The notes below the pieces were generated by a model, which worked only from the letters and a program-made list of their open reading frames with translations, was not told the DNA's origin and made no database searches. 64,000 nt of DNA from contig JABBOT010000004.1 in assembly GCA_016165875.1 (NCBI GenBank), positions 30,471,866 through 30,535,865 of the forward strand. The letters are read 5' to 3'. Shown here one piece after another: positions 36,914 through 50,100 of the stretch (position 1 is the first letter of the stretch; each line of letters opens with the position of its first letter). This DNA is from Acanthopleura granulata. Lineage: Eukaryota > Mollusca > Polyplacophora > Chitonida > Chitonidae. Position numbers and translations under genes: made by a program.

Positions 36914-38114
36914 AATGTCGAAAGACTAACATAAATTTCCCCAAGGTATACGGTTTTAATCACCATATCACGAGAAGGGATCGGATATATAAAATGTTCA
37001 TTCTCTTTTATAGGATCCACCGGTACCGTTGCTCGCTCTGATGGCTTTACATCTGTAACAAAATTAGCCATAAGCAGTAACCTTCAATTTCTAAGCTAGG
37101 AATATATGGATATAGGACTGTAGTCACAACTACAGTGATTTACACCCAACTCTAGGGCTCCAGGCTGGCTCCTCCAATATGAATGGCTCTCTACCAAACT
37201 TTCACCAGTGAGGCGACGAGTTCAAACCCAAGCCTCGCTAATTAGGCTACACTGCTTTTAATCCGGAATCATTCATCCATGACCCGCGTGCACCTGCCTA
37301 TATAAAACACAGAACCGTATTGAAAATGACTGTAACGGGCCCTACGTGTAGTAGCAATAGGTCTGTACCTAGATGTGACACTATAAATAGAGGACGACGC
37401 ATGCGGGTGCAAGGGAGACTACCAGGCCGACTTCAGAACCTTTAAATTACACACGCCAGCATATCAGGGCTATGCGCCGCTGAATACCCCTGGTTTGTGC
37501 CTATTCCAAAACGTATTCGCTTTCTTGGCGGTGTGCCTATTGAGCGCTTTTGAGTTCTGTTTTCTGTAGGCCTAAGGTTTAGATGCTAAAAGCTGGGACT
37601 ATTGTATACTTGTATAAAATAGTCCCAGTAAAAAGTAAGCTTGTGGCGAATATCGAGTATACATGCCAAATCAACACGTAGACTACAGTAACATGTGTAT
37701 AGTTAGCTTAGTATATAGGCCTAGGCATATGACTGTACGGGTACAAAGCCTATAACATCTAATTACACCCACCGTTTGTAGCATGGAATTTACGTCCATG
37801 AATTTATGTACATGAATAGGGCTTTTTGAAATATCGCGTTGATGTAGGATATACAAACTTATAAATAACCATTTGATAAAGGTCCAACAAGAAATGACTG
37901 TCAATGGTATTAGCTAATCAACCGCAACACGTTTTTTTTTAAGTTATACTGGTGTTATATTTGCCGGCGGCGGCCAAGAAGCCGTAAATAACTATTTTCC
38001 ATCACACTTCTCGCTGCATTGCTCGACCGGGACATTCCGAGCGTGTTTAAACTTGATCAACTTAATTGCCTCCCCTTGTCCAGTTTGTCATGCGCATAGT
38101 GGACCGTAACCGCC

Positions 38115-38127
38115 ATCGTTTGAAAAC
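38115..38127 (+). promoter_or_regulatory. Candidate RFX X-box upstream of POC1
   Basis: The 13-mer ATCGTTTGAAAAC fits the degenerate X-box consensus RYYNYY-N-RRNRAC and lies 66 bases before the POC1 ATG at 38193. RFX factors drive many ciliary and centriolar genes through such sites. The consensus is loose, so one chance match in a few hundred bases is not rare. Confidence 0.35.
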
Positions 38128-38192
38128 ATTGAGTTCGTTAGAGTTTGTGAATGAGTGCCACAATATCGCTGTACTGGGCGAAAGACACCAAC

Positions 38193-41100
38193 ATGACGAC
38201 AGCTGCAGTAAGTGCAAAATCTCTATACTATGATCCGAGAAAGCATGCTGTTAAATGTTCCTTAGTATAATCAGAATATCACTTAAGTTGCCGTTGGTCC
38301 ACAGTGCATGTTGTAACTCGTTTGACAGCAAACAACAACAACCTGGGTTAAAATTAAAGAAATTGATACTCATTCTCTAATCGCTCACAGTACTAAACAA
38401 GTTTATCCTATTTTTGCTGGTAAACTTTCACTTTGCTGTACAATAGTACTTAAACAAACATCCTCTCATACGACAGATTTAGTTTCAATTGCCGAAATAT
38501 TTTTTTTTCTTGTTTGTTTTTGATAGCAAGTTCCAGACGACCCATGCGTCGAAAAGTTGTTCAAGGGACACAAAGGGACAATAACAGCGGTTGACTTCAA
38601 TCCCAACATGAAACAACTTGGTAAGAGACACCTTGTCAATTAGCCCCTCGTTGCTATTTTTTATATACTCTACTGACAGGAAAGCATAGAGCTTGCGCAT
38701 TTTCACTCCAAGCCAGATAAGCCCTTTCTGAATGACATTTGCAGCCCAAAACAGGTGTCAACTGTGGCTCTTACTTCTCAGCGCGTCTGCACATGCAACA
38801 TCCCACATATATTCCACTCAGTAATGGCACACCAGCCCAAAGTTTACGAAACTGTCATCGCTTGAGAGGCAGCCAATTTGCGTCATCCATAGCTATAGTT
38901 GTTGGAGGGTTGTCATTCTTGTGACGGCACATGCATGTTAAACCTGAAAGAGTACAGAGACTATTAGAATGCAAATGTTACATTTGAAAATCTTGTGCCC
39001 ACAGTATTAATAGGAAAATCCTAAAGGAAATGGAATGTACCTGTGGATATCTACTTGTCGGTGTAATATGTGTTTTTTTGACTGCCCAATCAGAGTGTAA
39101 TGCTGTGTCACTTGGTCTGTAACTCTACCCTGGCAATCCTTGTTCAGCTTATATGCATTAAAATAAAAGCGACGAAAACTTCTGTATGAAAGACCAGACC
39201 AGCTGCATTTTACTTATTGAGCCATCCTTCAGGCTACAAGAACCTGATAACATTTTTTCTTTGAATTTTGCATTACATAGCATCTGTCTCCATGGATGGA
39301 TGTCTGATGGTGTGGAACATAAAACCCCAGATAAGAGCCTACAGATATGTTGGACACAAGGTAATTGTTGTTATAACATAAATTTTATTATGCAGTGAAA
39401 GAAGAAGAAACACAAAGAATCCTGTAAACAGTTTACCTATGGAAGAAATGTGTGCTTAAAATTTTTAAAATTTCAACATTGCTTTTCATTACTGATGCAC
39501 ATATTTAGATTAAGGTTCCAGAACTGTTCTTCACTAATGTTGACATGGTTGTTTAAGTTAAATGCTATAGAGACTGATACTTTATTGTTTGGTTTTTAAT
39601 TTAAATGTGAAAATTTTTCATCGTATTACAGAGTTCTGTTATGGATGTGTGTTTTTCTCCAGCTGGTCACCTTGTAGCATCTGCATCTCGAGACAAAACT
39701 GTACGGTTGTGGATCCCCAATTTGTAAGTGTTTCATGGTTAAATTGCAAAGAAATGTACCTTGAAAACTTACATTGAAACAGTCTTGTACGGCAGCTCTA
39801 GTGGTATATCTGATACCTTTTTCATGGTGAAATGTATGCACAGCTTGTGTTGGCAAATTCCAGACGTAGTAGTTGAATTTTTTCTTTCCAGAAGACATGG
39901 TATGAATAGATCACATTGTAATATTGTTGTGCGACTGTTTAGGAAGGGAGAGTCAACAGTGTTCAGGGCCCACACAGCCACTGTGAGAAGTGTGGACTTT
40001 TCAGGTGATGGACAGAATCTGCTCACATCCTCTGATGACAAGACAGTGAAGGTTTGCGCTGAGAATTCTTCTAGCAGTTACGCATTTTTTTTTTTTTTTC
40101 TTTGAGAAGTTACTGATCAAGTGTTGAGTTACAAACTGTTTTGTCCAGTGTCATGGAAATGTTTACATTTGTGACCTTTACTAATAGTCTTGTGTCCTAA
40201 ATGTTTGATTGTGCTGAATTGCGACTTGGTGCATGACATCTCAGAGACATGTGACAGACCAATCTTAAGTTTTGGACTGTTCTGTCAATTTTTAGCAAAA
40301 TTATGACCCAGATTGGCAGGGAAAATGTATCTTATGCAACTCTTCAGTCATATTTAGTTTTTAAGTGCTTCATTTGCTACCATTCTGTCAAGTATGATGT
40401 AAATCCGACGTGTGAAAATCATGCTATGGTGCATTCTGAAACAGGTTTTATGCTTTTTCTAAGAGTTTGAAGTTTAGAAGCACAGAAGGTACACATTTTT
40501 GTGTCAAAACAAAATATTTCATCAAATTAAATTTTCCATGGGGTTGACATTTTATAAAGCTAAAGATACCAAAATATGCAGTGTACAGTTATAAAGGATG
40601 CACTTTAATCTGTTGGTTATTATATGGCACTTGTTTAAGAATGCCCCCCCTCCCCCCCGGAAGCATTGCTCTCTCTTGTGGAGAAAACTCAAGTGTTTTG
40701 TTTCCACGTCTATGTTACTCACCAGTTTTCAACAAATTTTGTTTTGGATTTATATTTTGTCATATTTGTTAGTGAAGGACTAAATTTAGGGGAAACTTGA
40801 TGTATTGGACCTCGCTGTGTTAACTGGAAGAACCTGATTCTGGTAGTGTTGCTGATCTTTCAAAAAGTGTCTTGACATTTGTTCGAAAGGTACATGTAGG
40901 ATCACATCGTATTGGAAAAATACAAGTTTTAGCACCCAAATTAATGTTAACATCATTTATGTGCCGCTAAAGATAGGCTTTTGTGGTTGAATTTTTAGGT
41001 TAAATACAGTGTAATAGTACATGTATGTTTCTTTCTTGAATGTGTCACAGCCTAAGCTGCTTTGTGAAAATGGTTGTAAAACTACACTTCAAAGGGTGTG

Positions 41101-44100
41101 TTTCATATATGTTAGTTTCGTAACAAAGATCACTCTTGTTTTTCATTTTCAGGTATGGACAGTTCATCGGCAAAAGTTTTTATACTCTCTCACAGACCAC
41201 ATGAACTGGGTGCGATGTGCCAGGTAAGATATTTCAGACGGGGAAACCTACACATTTAAACCTGACCACTGTGATATAAGTAGCAAAATTTTTGAAAACT
41301 TTGTTAAACAAAATTCAGATAAATGAATCAAATGATTCAGAAAGATGAATCATAACATGTAGTAATGTATATCTGCAGTTTAAGGCTAAGTTCCACCAGA
41401 CGCCACAACCACAACTGCAAACTACAATGTCGTGGAAAAATAGAAGGGTACTTATTATGTAGTTCCTTTTCCACTTCATGCAACGCGACACAACTACAGC
41501 GCAACCACATTTTTGTCACTCAGGAAGAATAGAGCGGTTTCTATTTTGTAGACAACAAAAATGAAAATGTTTAAAAAAATATGCCCGCACATGTCTTTTG
41601 CTGTCAAAGTAGATGACCACAAACTCTGCTGTTGAAATGGCAAAGTTTGTATGACAGTACTACATTTTTATTTTAACAGGGATGTAAATTACAGGGAAGA
41701 TATCTGCTCTGAAGTTGCTGTTGAGTTAAATTGTACCCCTCATTTGTTACTTTCAGTTTTAGGGATTCGTATTACCGCTCTGATAAAAAAGTACAGCCTC
41801 GTACAACTATAAAATAAAACATTAATAAATAAATAATAAATAAAAAATTAGAACTTATTCATCTTGTTCATTAGAGCATATTCATCTGCAATTTAATACA
41901 AGAACTGACAGTTATGTACGTAGAAATGAGAGAGAAAATCTAAAGGCAACATGCACGAAATTTGATGCAAAAGCCCTGCCCAACAAAATCTATAAATCTG
42001 AAATTCCACTTATGTTTTGCAACTGTTTAAATTTAAATATATGTACCAGCAGTGAAAATGATGATTTAAAACAGCATATATAGCCAATTCAAAGAAAATA
42101 CTTGGGAAGCATAATATATAAATTGTAGCAAGTAATGTTTGAAGATCAGAAAAAAAAACACAATCCAATAATTTTGTAGATGTTCTCTTACAAACATATG
42201 CTGTATAGCTGTAAGCTCCCAAATCTTGTAGAAGACAGCTTGCCGAATGATGTGAATCAGACCAGTCAAGCCAGGCTCCTTGTGTAAGTGTGTATTATGC
42301 CTTGAAATTTGTTATCTCGGAACTGAAAAGTGGTTAATTTTGAATTTTCCCACCATATTCTTTTACCGCAAATTCCCCAATACTTCCCTAGTCTTTTCCT
42401 TGAAAGTACTGGTACAAGAATGTACGCCACCAATGAAATAGGGTTTGTTATTGTATAAATTAGGTGTGCTCATCCTGAATTATCTCCAAACGTTATAATG
42501 TCATCACATATCTCAACTGATCCATTCGCACAGGACACCTTCTGGAGAAGAAACATGATGCCTACCTTTCGTCACATTTCATATACATGTTTTATTTTCC
42601 TGTTGCACATCATGGTACAGGGAGCAGTCTGTAGCGCACATCACTTCTTAGAATTACATGGGGAAGTCTACAGAGGGACAAGTCTGTTACACTCCATGTA
42701 GGCCTTTTTCAAAATGGAGGGAACTAAAATAACCATCAATTATGCAACATGATTTGTCTGATCTATCTGAATCAGCCGTATAGAACCACCATTGATATTG
42801 ATTGAATCATCTGTTAAGCTAATTTAATTGAATTTGATTATTTCTTTAATACAATTATTTTATGAGGATAGCCCACAGCCATTTTGCATACAAAATAATG
42901 AATTATTTAATAAATACTAATATAATACAGTGGTTGTAAGCTATTTGGATAAAGGGTTAAAGGAAATAGTGCATATACAAACATTAATTATGAAAATAAT
43001 GTAAAAATACATTACTTCTGGTATTGCAAGACATTTGAATTTTAATTTAACTATACTTAGATACATTAGTTTATTCACTAATTTATTAAAATTTACATCC
43101 ATTATATCACGCAAGAGCCCAGGAAACAGCCCTCTTTTTATGGTATTTTATGCTGCGTAATGGCATCTCAGTTGAAAGTTGGAATGGCAGTTGCTGTACA
43201 CGTGCACTATATACCAGTTTACACAAATGTAGATATGTACCGGTGTGCATATACATGATATAATATACAGAGTTACCAAATGAGCAACTCTTATCACAGT
43301 TCAGATGAAGGTCCTCTTATAGATTCACATAAAACATACACTAGGCGTACATATTGCATTATTCGATGTGATATTAACTAACTGATAGTTTTTTTTTTGC
43401 ACCATAACAATTAATATTGCTTTGTCTAAACACATTAAATACTGGTATTTGTTAAATATTGCTGTTTTAAATTTTTGTGTACACAACCATTTTTTTTACT
43501 GTACTTGTATGCTGTTTACTCTGTAAGACATATTTGTTTAGATATCACTATGAGAAGATGGATGGCCTTAAAGACTGCTATTCCAGAAACCCAGAAAGGA
43601 CAGGAGTTAAAAGAGTGGATAGGTGTTGGGTGGGGGGTCAGGTAGGGGGTCTGCAAATTTGAAATGCAAAAGCTAAGTCCTTGTCCGTTCCCCTTCCTTC
43701 ATGCGACTAGCCAGTGCCTGCTCAGCAACATCATATCACGTCTAGTGGAAATTGACTAAACTTCATGACTTTGTGGTTTGCAGTTGTGGTTTGTTGCGTT
43801 GCGTCTACTGAGAATTGGCCATAAAGCTCTGGTATATAGGTTGCTTGAAGGTGATCAAATTCCTGCATATATGTCAAGTTTGAAAATGGGTGTCATATCA
43901 GTCAATGTCCTCTGAGGGTTTTTATTCAGAATGTAACTACATGTACTGCAATTCTGCAGTCTTTTTGTATGTCTGCAAGTTGTTTAATATGAGGGTATTT
44001 TTGTGTGTAGTCTGATAAAATTATACCTTTTCTGAAGCCTGTTGTTTTTGTCTTCATAATCAGATTAAAAAGTACATATAACATCACTGTGGAACTTATG

Positions 44101-47100
44101 CAAAAAAATGCGAGAAATTAGGGTGCACAATTTTATTTTAATTTATTTGTATGTTTCATTGCCCTTGTATATTTTTCTTTTGATTTTCTTTTTTCTAAGA
44201 TTTTCCCCAGATGCACGCCTTATCGTATCTGGCAGTGATGACAAAAATGTGAAGATATGGGACACAGCCAGTAAAACAGTGATCCATACATTTCATCAGC
44301 ATGGCAGGTGAGCCATAGGTCTTGAAGTGCTTTTTCTTTTTCTCCTTTTTTTGTTTTTAGTTCCACACTTCAGCAAAAGTAATTAATATTGATTTAGGTT
44401 CATTTGTCTTTCTTTCTGTTTGTATGTCTGACTGTCTTACTTTGGTTTCTGTGCCAAACCTGCACGAGATATTATCCAATTTTACAAAATGTTTGAAAGC
44501 CTGAAGTTTGACATATTTAATGAATTCCTTGATTCTCATTGGTCCTAGGTTTTCAGTCAGTAACTGCTCCACATACATGTATTGAGAATGCTTTGTATGT
44601 GACTTCATTTGGTGTAACAAAGAGCTCAAAATTAAAACTGGTCGGCCTGATCCTGACAGGCACAATTTACTTGTGACAGTCTCAGTTAAAGTCCTGGGAC
44701 AGGTGCTTATGTAAAACTCAGAGCTATATTTCCACCATTGGATTTTGTAGACAGGTGATAGGTTAAAGGGATTTTTTTCTTGAATTGCCGGGTGGAAAAT
44801 TTAATTTTTTTCAATGGATCATGTTCCAGAATTAGCCAAGTAGATGCATACATCTATTAAAGTTTTAGTTATCATGTTGTAGTAGTGAATTTCCCTGATT
44901 AAATTGTAAAATCAAGCTTGTGCATTGCATCAGTTTTGCACGATTAGCAAAAGATGCAAATTGTTTTAATTTCCCTTTTTTCGTTTCTAATTTATGAGAT
45001 AAGAATTAACTACTGTGTGATAAGCACTCAGGTGCATGTACATTGTGTGTTTCTAGTTTTGTTAACCATGTGGAGTTCCACCCCAGTGGCACCTGTATAG
45101 CCTCTGCAGGGACAGACAGCACAGTCAAAATCTGGGACATTCGGACAAACAAATTACTTCAGCATTACACAGGTAAACCGTGGTTTGAATGTGAAAATCT
45201 GTGAAATCCACTCCACAAAGCAGATGTGTAATATGTAGCTACATGGAAAAATTTATATGTATAATTCCTTATTGTGCAACTTTTGTAGCAAGTGTTACTT
45301 GATTATTGGAAAATGGGGCTGGAACATCACTGTAAACCATCTAGTTTGTTGCACACTTTATAATGCTGAATAGTAACTGAGCAATACAAGTTTAATTTAG
45401 AATTTGGTAAAGTTAAATGTTCGCATTTTAACTGAACTTTTTGCAGAGTGTCATCGGTGTCAAATACCGTTTGTGTACAGTGTATCACCTGTGATTTCAT
45501 GGAATTTTTCACTAATATTGCTGTGTCAAATGCTGTTGTTATTTTCTGTTTACTTGTGACCATACTGGTTAGTTTGCATTACCTTTCCACCTAGATCACT
45601 CTGGTCCAGTGAACAGCTTATCATTCCACCCGACGGGTGATTACCTGATCACAGCCTCTGATGACTCCACTCTCAAAGTGTTCGACTTGTTAGAGGGAAG
45701 ACCCTACTACACACTGCATGGTCAACAGGTACTCACATGTACACTGTGTACTGTGGGGATTTAAAGTAGAGGACATGGAAAATAATGGGGAGCTTGTAGT
45801 GAAAGAGTATGGTTTTATGATTTTTTTTTAGCTCCGAGGCAACATAATACTTCTGATCAATCAGAAGGCAGGATTGTGTAAAGGCCGAGGTATCGGAAAT
45901 GACATTAATTGGGCCCCTTATAAATCATTACCGTACTGTCTTTTGGATGTACATAATGCTACTCATAAACAGGAGCGAATTCAGGTCGATTATGGACGAT
46001 TGGCTGCTGTCTGTTGTTTTGTCAGTGAACAGACAACATGATAGAGCTGGCAGGATGCCAAAGTGTGCAGATTTTGACTGTGCAGACGGCATGTCGAATA
46101 CAGACGAGAAGGAACGCAGTCTCACACTTTCCCACTTGAGAGCAAAGGGCCCAATTCATGTCATCGGTTTGGTAAAATCTCTGTGTCGTCTGAAACCTAT
46201 GAGCCTATGGCGATGGAGCATATGTTTCCTAGAGAACAGCTAAACAATTATCAGATGGGTTATTTTTAATGTTCAAACCTTACTCTTTTAACTACAGTTT
46301 ATGCAATATTTCCCTGGTCTTCTCCTTTAATACAAACTAGCCATATTCACTCCAAAGTGGAATGCCAATCTCCTGAAACCTTTACATGTAGGTGTAAGTT
46401 ACAGCAGTTTTGTGTAAGGAAATGTAGCTGTATTCACAACCGCTGCTGTTTGTTTTACATTCGGTGTACACATTGGTATGGGATCCTTGAGGTTTTTATT
46501 GATCTAAGATGTTAGCTTGTTTTGGTTGGATTTCGAAAATTTTAGTTGATGGGATGTGGTGGAATCAATCAAACTAAAGCTGTCCTTTAGCTGTATTATT
46601 CTTGATCTTATATTTGAACTAAAAGGCTTATATTTTCATTTTGTGAGGAATGTTTTTAAATCCGGCTTATTTTAGCTGTAAAATAAGAATTCTTAAAAGA
46701 AGTCACAGTTTCAACATGGATGGCCAATTCCCAGTTTTGCTAAGGGGCGGTGAGTATAAAATGCATCTTCATACATATCCTTCAGGAGCCCGCTTCAAAT
46801 TATGTAAGTGCTGCAACATTTGCATCACACAAATAAAACTCTGCTTTATGTGATATTTGTAATTCAAAGTAAATATCTGTCCAAAACATATTTACCATTT
46901 TTAATTTAGGTGGTGTTTTATGTCCATTCCAGGGTCCGTGTACAGCTGTCGCCTTCTCTAGAACAGGGTCATTTTTTGCTTCAGGTGGATCAGATGATCA
47001 GGTGAGCATTTAAGCTAAGATACCCGAACTGCACTGTACACAGACGAAATTGTGGCAAGAAGCCATCAGAGTGCTAATTATCATACTTGTTCAGTACCTT

Positions 47101-50100
47101 GCCATTGTTGAGAGGATGGTTGGCCTTTTGTTGAGCTACATAATCCAAGGTGGATACTGTCATCTGTTGATGCCATGAATGTGATGTCTTGGAAACCAGT
47201 CAAGGGATTCATCATTGTTGTTGTTGTTGTTTTGGCTCTTTCTGATATTTTGTAAAAGTTTGTATCAGTTTTATTTTTCCCGCTGAAAGGTTTTTATGTG
47301 GAGGACAAACTTTGATGAAGATCTGGTGATCCATGAAAAGCGATCAGCTCTTTCAGAGCCACCCACCATACGGGACATACCACCCAGAGCTAAAACACCT
47401 CTGTTGAGCGAGGTGGAGCAGGTAGGAAAGATACACACTGGCATTATCTCGCGTAAATAACACGCACCTTATTTATGGGACCAGCTAACATGAAAATAAG
47501 AATCACACAAATTGTTAAATTTAGTGATATTCATTTATCCGTATTTCAACACTGACAATCCTCAGTGTTTTAATGTCGGTGTGGACTGTCGGTGGCAAAA
47601 TGGATGCTAGGACAAGCAAGGTGTGGGTTCAATCCCGGCATGTTTTTGGGGCCTTGTTGAAAATGTTGAGACAGTTTGTTGGAGGGCACTTACCATTCTC
47701 CAGTATGGCCTCATGTTGAGCTTTCTCAGAACATAAAAACATAAAATCTCTGTATCATATGCGGGAAAATTCATTGTTTTCTGTCTCTGATTCACCGATT
47801 TCATCCACAATTGAAAACAACAATAAGTAACTGAGAAAAAATTCTTAAGTATGGCAGTAATTCCCGATCAAATGAATAAGAAAAGAAATAAATGTAAGTG
47901 AATCTAAAAAATCATGATGTACTACTGAATGGTCTTGCCAGTAACAGCATTTAGTATCATCATTAGCAGACTTAAGCTGTAACATTCCCTTAAAATGAGG
48001 CGACATGGATTGAAGACTTTGAATGAAGACATGAATTTGTAAAGCCTGGGGTTAGTGATCTGCTTTTGGTTTTAAAGAAAGTATGACCTGATGATTATAT
48101 GTTTATAGCATGAGGCCAGAAGTCGGCTGTACAACATGGAAAATGATGTTCATGTGCCAAGCCAGACTCAGGTACGACCATCGTCTTATGGGGTAAGTGA
48201 CCGTTGTGACATTTCAAGCCTTAAAAGCTTGCTTTTGGTCTCTGGGTCTGGTATTGAGCTGTCCTGGTGTACAGCCTGTGATAGGCAAAGTGGTTCAGTT
48301 TTGGTTTTTTTATCCCACATATTTGGGGAAAAAATTTAGGTCTGTATGTGTGTCTGCCTGTCATGTTTAGTTTCTAGGCAACAAGTAATCTAGGTAAAAC
48401 TTTGATTTTTGTTCACTTGAATTTCCTTCGTTCTGATTGGAGCTTGGCTAGAGTGTAATATATGTGCTTCAAATTCCATTTGAGACAATTAAATTGCAAA
48501 CCCTTGCCAATTGAGTCGAAATTGACTGTATAGCAGTATGTTTTTGTCTATGCATTCAGTGCCTCAATCGAGCCTGTGCTTTTCTCATTGGTGTCAGTCT
48601 CACAGTCAGTGGCAAAGCATCCCTGAAAACTCAGGGTGTTTTGAAAAGTCATCCAGTAGGCTCTTCATTGTGATAAATTTGTTATGCCAGCGTGTTGCGT
48701 GGGTAATATGGGTAATACAGAGTGATATTTGGTCTCAAGGATCAGCACTTCCACTCGCTCTCTGGGCTTGTGAAAATGTAAATCTTCTCGACTTCTCATA
48801 ACTTATAGTACCATGGTCTGTCTGCCATAGACTTGCCGAACTCAAACTGCCTTTTTGGTTATATTTTAGGGCAAGGCTGTGAATGGGATAAGCTCCAATG
48901 TTGATGCCATATCTCAGAGTGATGTAGAAGATGTACCTGTACGCAAAATTGGCAATGCCACCAAAGAGCAAGCGAAAGAAAGGAATCACCTGCCGTCAAA
49001 TATAAATTCTACAAAGGACAAGTCTCTCCCGCCAGGGTTGGCCAATACAATGCAGCAAATTGTTGGACAGCTTGAAATTCTCACCCAGGTAAGATACATA
49101 AAACTTATTCAAATAATTTAATTATTGGAAATCAGGTGATGTCTCCAGAACTTTGCAGCCAAATGAAATTTGGTGTGAAAATTAATGACAGAGGTACTAT
49201 GTATTATCAGGAAATTATGTTCCTTAGGTTTGGAGTTTGTAGGTCAGATCATGAGTGGAAGCGGACAGTACCCTTATCCATGCAATGTCTCCATAATTTC
49301 TAGGCTGAACCTGTTCAAATTTAGTGTCATGCTTAATAATTACTCTTGAAAACCTTGCTACTGAATGTTCTAACCCTAGGGCCATTTCACATGACATTTA
49401 AGTTTTCACTGAGTAGTCCTAAGCAACAAGCTCCAGATTTTAAGATAGCAATTTAAGCAATGTGTCATTATTACAGTTTAGTACGATAAAATCATCTCCA
49501 CTAGAATTTTATTAATATTCTTCTATGTCATTATTGATAAAAAGCAAAAATAGAAAGCAAATAAAAAAGGCAACAAAAGTTTTTCTGTGCTGGAGGCCCT
49601 ACTTAGACTGTATAAAAGCCTTAAATTTTGTCATGGCTAAGTAATCCATTTTGGCCGATTCTGTCATTTCTGCTGATCCTGGAAAAGAGTTTGATACATG
49701 GTTGGCTAGGTGATGTCCTGCTGAAAAAATGGGTATAACAGGGCGCCTGTGGCATGTCTCTCTTAAGACTTTATCTATTCCACAAATACTGTGCTAAAAT
49801 GAACAAAGAGATAGTCATTATTTCTTGATTGTATGTCAGACCTCTGTTTGCGTCTAATTTCTTAGGACAAAATAACTTTTAAATGACCATGTAATCATTA
49901 TCATAAAAACAGTTAATATTTTGCCTTTAATTGTGTTTTAATCAATATTTTGCCATAATCCTAGCTAGCCCCAAGTTCTCTGTATAAATGAAAAACAAGA
50001 ACTAAAAAACATGTAAGTTATATTTCAGTAACTTATTTTCAAACCCAGACAAGTAGACACTTTTTGTTCATTAATGTTGCACTTAAATAAAAAAGTGGCC

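Larger units (their letters stand above)
29187..38114. other. 9-kb gene-free interval between IL-17 and POC1
   Basis: No supported exon on either strand. It holds two SINEs, a 21-bp minisatellite, a hairpin MITE, microsatellites and a pair of short palindromes at 31646-31685. The POC1 promoter should lie at its right end. Confidence 0.6.
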
